Shown here: piece by piece, positions 34,049-37,078 of the stretch | How the letters are laid out: each line of letters begins with the position of its first letter | How positions within the stretch are numbered: position 1 is the stretch's first letter | Assembly: GCA_020345765.1 (NCBI GenBank) | Contig: CP070770.1 | Coordinates: forward strand, 2,189,397 to 2,226,474 | Length of the DNA: 37,078 nucleotides | From: Deltaproteobacteria bacterium | GTDB lineage: Bacteria; Desulfobacterota; G020345765 | Reading direction: 5' to 3' | Notes under the pieces: generated by a model | What the model was told of the DNA's origin: nothing | The model's input: the letters and a program-made list of their open reading frames with translations, nothing else | Database searches by the model: none | Translations under genes and position numbers: made by a program

Positions 34049-34389
34049 CAACCTATTTTCTATCTTAATGAAATAATTATATTTTTAAGACAAAAAAGTG
34101 TTTCAGTAATTCATTTTTTAATACAGTAGGTTAAAATATTGACCTGATACCTGTTTTATTGCGTTTTCATAGGTAATGATTTATGTTCATAGGATTCGGA
34201 GCCGCAGCCCACAAACAGGAGCCTAATAGTTGAAAAAACCGACAGAGTGGGATAGGATAAAGCAGGCTGAGAAGATATTTATAATAACAGGGGTGAAGTA
34301 AGAGACAAAATATATGAATGCAAGTGCTGACCCCTAGTGTACTCTTTTCCTAACTTTTACACACCTTTTTTAATGGCTCCCAAATAGAA

Positions 34390-35403
34390 ATGAAATCTGT
34401 AAGCGATAGAATTACCGATTTGAGGCTGCTGATAATTATACCGGTATTAACCTATATCATTTCTTATTTGTATCTTGCCTATTATCATGGAAAATATTTT
34501 ATTTTCAATACAATCGTCCATGAAGGTGGGGAATATACACTGCTTCAGGATTTATTTTATGCGTCACATTTTCTCGGGCATATTCCTGTGCTTACGATGC
34601 TTGCATTTTTGTTTGCCGGTTCTTATTTGTGTCTGACCGGATATAACCCCAATAGATGCTCAAGAAATAAAATAAAGTTAATCGTTGGGATACTTATACT
34701 TTTTTTGATCTTATCAATCTTACTGAGCCTGGTTATTTTCGGCTATGAAGATACTTTCGATTTTATTTGCCAGAAAAAACAGGGTGTGAGTATATATGAG
34801 GAAGGAGGGTCCTGGAATTTACATCTTCCCAGCTCTATCCTGCTTTTCCTGCTGATACCGGTTTATCTGTACATTTTCAAAAAGATATTCGGCAGGGGCA
34901 TCGAGCTCAATTCGAGGGGGTCATTTTACATATCTTTAGGGTTCATTTTCTTTTTCATATTTACTTTCCTCCTCAACAAGAGCATTATTGATATAATATT
35001 CAGAATCTGGGGAAATCCAAGATACCTGGCGCATAGTGTTCGAGAATTATTAACGTTTCCCGTGACGTATTTCCCTGTTCCGTTATATTTCTTTTTAAGA
35101 GGGGAGGGGAAAGGGGATGTTCAGAGAGAGAATCGGGAGAAAATGAATTTTAAATATTTTATTTTGTGCTTGGCCGTTGTTTTCCTGTTGGGATTATGTT
35201 ATCAATCGTATGTTTCCCTGTCAGAGGGGATAGGAGGCCTTGCGCAAAAGCCGTATTTTGCAAAGGGCGGAAGTTTAGGGATACCATACCTTCTTGCTTC
35301 ACACTATTTCGAACACTTTCTTGATACCGTCTATTTTACAATCTTATGTTTGTTGTTATATAGTATTGCAGAAACAGATTCGGGATTAAGGGTTAAGGAT
35401 TAA
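34390..35403 (+). CDS. Polytopic membrane protein, function unknown
   Basis: A 337-residue protein with seven or eight predicted membrane helices: about 12-32, 65-86, 96-117, 147-165, 179-198, 222-240, 256-275 and 316-333. Two His-bearing segments are notable, YASHFLGHIPVL near 60 and LASHYFEHFLDTVYF near 305. No family was recognised. It is visibly more AT-rich than the genes to its left and is the only host gene here on the plus strand besides the RCC1 pair, which hints at separate origin. No clear ribosome-binding site precedes the ATG at 34390. The last codons lie in a short direct-repeat run (GATTAAGGGTTAAGGATTAA), so the true C-terminus may have been altered near the IS insertion. Confidence 0.7.
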   Translation: MKSVSDRITDLRLLIIIPVLTYIISYLYLAYYHGKYFIFNTIVHEGGEYTLLQDLFYASHFLGHIPVLTMLAFLFAGSYLCLTGYNPNRCSRNKIKLIVGILILFLILSILLSLVIFGYEDTFDFICQKKQGVSIYEEGGSWNLHLPSSILLFLLIPVYLYIFKKIFGRGIELNSRGSFYISLGFIFFFIFTFLLNKSIIDIIFRIWGNPRYLAHSVRELLTFPVTYFPVPLYFFLRGEGKGDVQRENREKMNFKYFILCLAVVFLLGLCYQSYVSLSEGIGGLAQKPYFAKGGSLGIPYLLASHYFEHFLDTVYFTILCLLLYSIAETDSGLRVKD

Positions 35404-35446
35404 AGATAAAAACGGGCGCTGTGGGGCTGTTGAAAAAATATCTTTC

Positions 35447-35466
35447 CTCCCCCTTTGATGGGGGAG
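35447..35466. repeat. GC-rich hairpin at the left edge of the IS element
   Basis: CTCCCCC, loop TTTGAT, GGGGGAG: a perfect 7-bp stem of a kind often seen as a dispersed repeat in bacterial genomes. The right arm and the following bases (GGGGGAGCTT) recur inside the non-coding 3' end of the element at 36910-36919. It may be the target into which the IS110-family element inserted. Confidence 0.55.
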
Positions 35467-35577
35467 CTTGCTATAATACAGAAAGTAGTAGGTACTTATA
35501 AAAAAGGCTATACTCTTTCTTGGTTTGAACAAGTTAGTAAGTTGGTTAAAGTTCAAACAACAGAAAGGAGCATAGCC

Positions 35578-36840
35578 ATGGAAAAGATTCAAACAAAAAA
35601 GAGCGAAATAGTCAATAGTAAAACACTTATTGCCACAGTTGATCTTGGTAAAGCAACGAATACGGGGTACTGGCGATGTCCCGATGGAACAGATGTTAAG
35701 CCATTTACATTTTTCAATAATGGCTGGGGATTTAATGAATTCTGGAGTCGTATCGATAAGACCATGAAGGCGCATAATCTGGAAGAGGTAGTGGTGGGAT
35801 TTGAGTCCACCGGGTCTTATGGGGAGCCCCTTATCCATTATCTGAGAAAGAGACAGGTTAAGCTTGTGCAGGTAAATCCCATGCATACCAAGAAACTCAA
35901 GGAGCTTCAGGGAAACTCCCCCAGCAAGACTGATACAAAGGATCCCCGGGTGATTGCTGACATTATTCAGCTTGGTCATGCCCTGAGCCTGGTTATTCCT
36001 ATAGGAATCCCGGCCCAGTTGCGTAGATTGGTCCATGCTCGGGAAAGAAGTACGCAGAGGCGGACGGTCCTTTTGAATCAGCTTCAGGATCTTGTCTTTC
36101 TCCTTTTCCCTGAGTTTTTGCAGGTTATGAAGGGTGTAAAGAGTAGGAGTGCACAATATCTTTTGAGATACCATCCCAGGCCGCAGGATATTGTTAAGCA
36201 TGGGTGGGAGCCTTTGGCACTTAACTTGAAGAGGATAAGTCGAGGACGACTGGGTGACCAGCGGGCTCAGGCCCTTTACGAGAGTGCCCGAAGCTCTGTG
36301 GGCCTTAAGGAGGGACAGGAGAGTATTCTTTTTGAGATCAGGAACATACTGGCCTTTGTGGAGGCCTCTGATTGCTTTATTGCCGAGGTTGAAAAGGAGA
36401 TGCGCGATTATCTTAGGCAGATTCCCTACAGCAAGTTTATTATTTCTTTGAAAGGGATTGGAGAGATTACCACAGCGGGTCTTATTGGTGAGGTGGGTGA
36501 TTTCCGTCAGTTTAAAACCGTTTCCGAGATTACCAAACTGGCTGGTTTGGACCTTTTTGAGATCAGTTCCGGAAAACATAAAGGGCAACGGCATATCTCT
36601 AAAAGGGGGCGTCCCCTGATGAGGAAGCTTTTGTTTTTTGCCGCTATCAATGTGGTTCGTAAGGGTGGGATTTTTCATGAGCCGTATCAGAGGTATCTGC
36701 AGAGGGGGATGGAGAAAATGAAAGCCCTGATTGTCATAGCCAAAAAGCTGCTGCGTGTTATTTATGCTCTGGTACGGGATCATAGTAATTATGTATCTGG
36801 TTATTCAAAAACAGAGTTATATTTAAAGGAAGTCGCTTAA
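35578..36840 (+). CDS. IS110-family transposase (bridge-RNA-guided recombinase type)
   Basis: A 420-residue DEDD transposase. The N-terminal RuvC-like domain has ATVDLGKATNTGYW, VVGFESTGSYGEPLIHYLR and KTDTKDPRVIADI, supplying the acidic residues. The C-terminal Transposase_20 domain has LKGIGEITTAGLIGEVGDF and the catalytic serine region RHISKRGRPLMRKLLF. The start at 35578 has GAAAGGAG nine bases upstream; an in-frame extension to 35455 would run through the left-end hairpin and is rejected. The frame is intact with no stop, so the element may be active. The large open frame on the opposite strand is a shadow. Confidence 0.95.
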   Translation: MEKIQTKKSEIVNSKTLIATVDLGKATNTGYWRCPDGTDVKPFTFFNNGWGFNEFWSRIDKTMKAHNLEEVVVGFESTGSYGEPLIHYLRKRQVKLVQVNPMHTKKLKELQGNSPSKTDTKDPRVIADIIQLGHALSLVIPIGIPAQLRRLVHARERSTQRRTVLLNQLQDLVFLLFPEFLQVMKGVKSRSAQYLLRYHPRPQDIVKHGWEPLALNLKRISRGRLGDQRAQALYESARSSVGLKEGQESILFEIRNILAFVEASDCFIAEVEKEMRDYLRQIPYSKFIISLKGIGEITTAGLIGEVGDFRQFKTVSEITKLAGLDLFEISSGKHKGQRHISKRGRPLMRKLLFFAAINVVRKGGIFHEPYQRYLQRGMEKMKALIVIAKKLLRVIYALVRDHSNYVSGYSKTELYLKEVA

Positions 36841-36844
36841 ACTT

Positions 36845-37021
36845 TAATCTTAGTGTGTAAGTGGGGAGATTATCACTTATATCCATCAAGGCGACTTTGT
36901 CGACCTTCAGGGGGAGCTTTTATAACTCCCCACTTACACCTTAGCCCCGATTAAGCAAGGTTAGGGCTCTGTTGAGACCCTCTAATTACCAGGGTTGGGC
37001 AAGGTGTCACACTTAAGATTA
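36845..37021 (+). ncRNA. Candidate bridge RNA in the right end of the IS110 element
   Basis: About 177 bases just after the transposase stop fold into two successive internal-loop hairpins within a closing stem. The closing stem is TAATCTTA (36845-36852) with TAAGATTA (37014-37021). Hairpin 1 has a perfect 14-bp stem 36855-36868/36926-36939 and a tip stem 36888-36895/36899-36907 around an internal loop. Hairpin 2 has outer stem 36940-36947/36997-37003 with one bulge and inner stem 36963-36969/36974-36981. Two guide-type loops are the hallmark of IS110 bridge RNAs, which pair with target and donor DNA. Loop 1 contains GGGGGAGCTT, identical to the left-edge hairpin. Strand and exact ends are inferred. 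Confidence 0.6.
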
Positions 37022-37078
37022 GTAATCATCTGTGAAAAATTTATTAATATCTCTTTTAAAAAAATATAAAAAAAGACT
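37022..37078. other. AT-rich flank after the IS element
   Basis: The last 57 bases are strongly AT-rich with A-runs and hold no supportable gene. They may be chromosomal flank or the outermost part of the IS right end. Confidence 0.4.

Larger units (their letters stand above)
35460..37021 (+). mobile_element. IS110-family insertion sequence, ends approximate
   Basis: One transposase gene (35578-36840) with a left non-coding stretch of about 110 bases and a structured right non-coding stretch of about 180 bases. IS110-family elements lack long terminal inverted repeats and make little or no target duplication, so the ends cannot be set exactly here. The left end is placed near the GGGGGAG hairpin and the right end near the closing stem at 37014-37021. 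A TATAAT at 35472-35477 may be part of a promoter. An inverted repeat GTTTGAAC/GTTCAAAC lies at 35523-35558. The long right non-coding end resembles the IS1111 subgroup. Confidence 0.75.

Noticed and set aside
34049-34389. Possible short coding fragments in the gap before the unknown membrane protein
   Set aside because: Only short frames broken by stops and no convincing family match; left unannotated.
35386-36783. 465-codon open frame antisense to the transposase
   Set aside because: The plus strand has a well-supported IS110 transposase; the antisense product has no recognisable motifs.

Overview
The window looks like a chromosomal stretch from a Gram-negative anaerobe or microaerophile with a respiratory, sulfur-handling life style. 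The evidence is c-type cytochromes with Sec signal peptides, a lipoprotein signal, sigma-54 promoters, and a dense set of oxygen, superoxide, peroxide and nitric-oxide defence genes of the anaerobic type (desulfoferrodoxin, two rubrerythrins, rubredoxins, flavodiiron protein, high-molecular-weight rubredoxin). A Desulfobacterota- or Nitrospirota-like lineage would fit, but nothing here fixes the taxon. No rRNA, tRNA or CRISPR array was seen.

Layout. Positions 1-1772 hold the 5' part of a GH38 alpha-mannosidase gene (minus strand, running off the window). A 510-base intergenic region follows with a sigma-54 promoter and upstream sites, driving a plus-strand pair: an RCC1-repeat lipoprotein (2283-3446) and a pentaheme cytochrome with a C-terminal fibronectin-III domain (3473-5863). 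From 5889 to 33972 every recognised gene lies on the minus strand. In order of increasing coordinate these are: DUF255 thioredoxin-fold protein, small membrane protein, DUF302, WrbA, persulfide dioxygenase-rhodanese, rubrerythrin, UspA, tandem ferritin-like protein, YHS protein, CopA, desulfoferrodoxin, catalase, Nfu, rubrerythrin, octaheme HAO-like cytochrome, rubredoxin, a decayed 2-oxoacid:ferredoxin oxidoreductase fragment, a Cys-rich small protein, TusA, DsrE-like, IscU, an IscS-like protein, thioredoxin reductase, glutaredoxin-like, acetyl-CoA synthetase, FprA, PAS protein, Hrb, a 23-residue micro-ORF, ferredoxin, HD protein, rubredoxin-like, hypothetical, STAS, and a MEDS-PAS-PAS-sigma-54 activator. 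The right end (34390-37078) is AT-rich and holds an unknown polytopic membrane protein and an IS110-family element whose 3' non-coding end folds like a bridge RNA.

How the parts may work together. The two ends of the window appear to be one regulon. A near-identical 25-bp dyad (20 of 25 bases) lies about 260 bp upstream of each of two good sigma-54 promoters, one for the RCC1-cytochrome pair and one for the STAS-headed redox operon. Each promoter also has a second site about 115-130 bp upstream. The activator gene sits next to one of the promoters and has its own sigma-70-type promoter. The STAS operon carries the FprA/Hrb pair known from other anaerobes as an oxygen/NO reductase system.

Other points of note. 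The IscS-like protein has lost the PLP lysine (Gln instead) and two other PLP contacts but keeps the mobile catalytic cysteine, resembling the non-desulfurase IscS of Archaeoglobus fulgidus. A micro-ORF is wedged between ferredoxin and Hrb with ATGA overlaps on both sides. Finally, the octaheme cytochrome and a rubrerythrin are translationally coupled.
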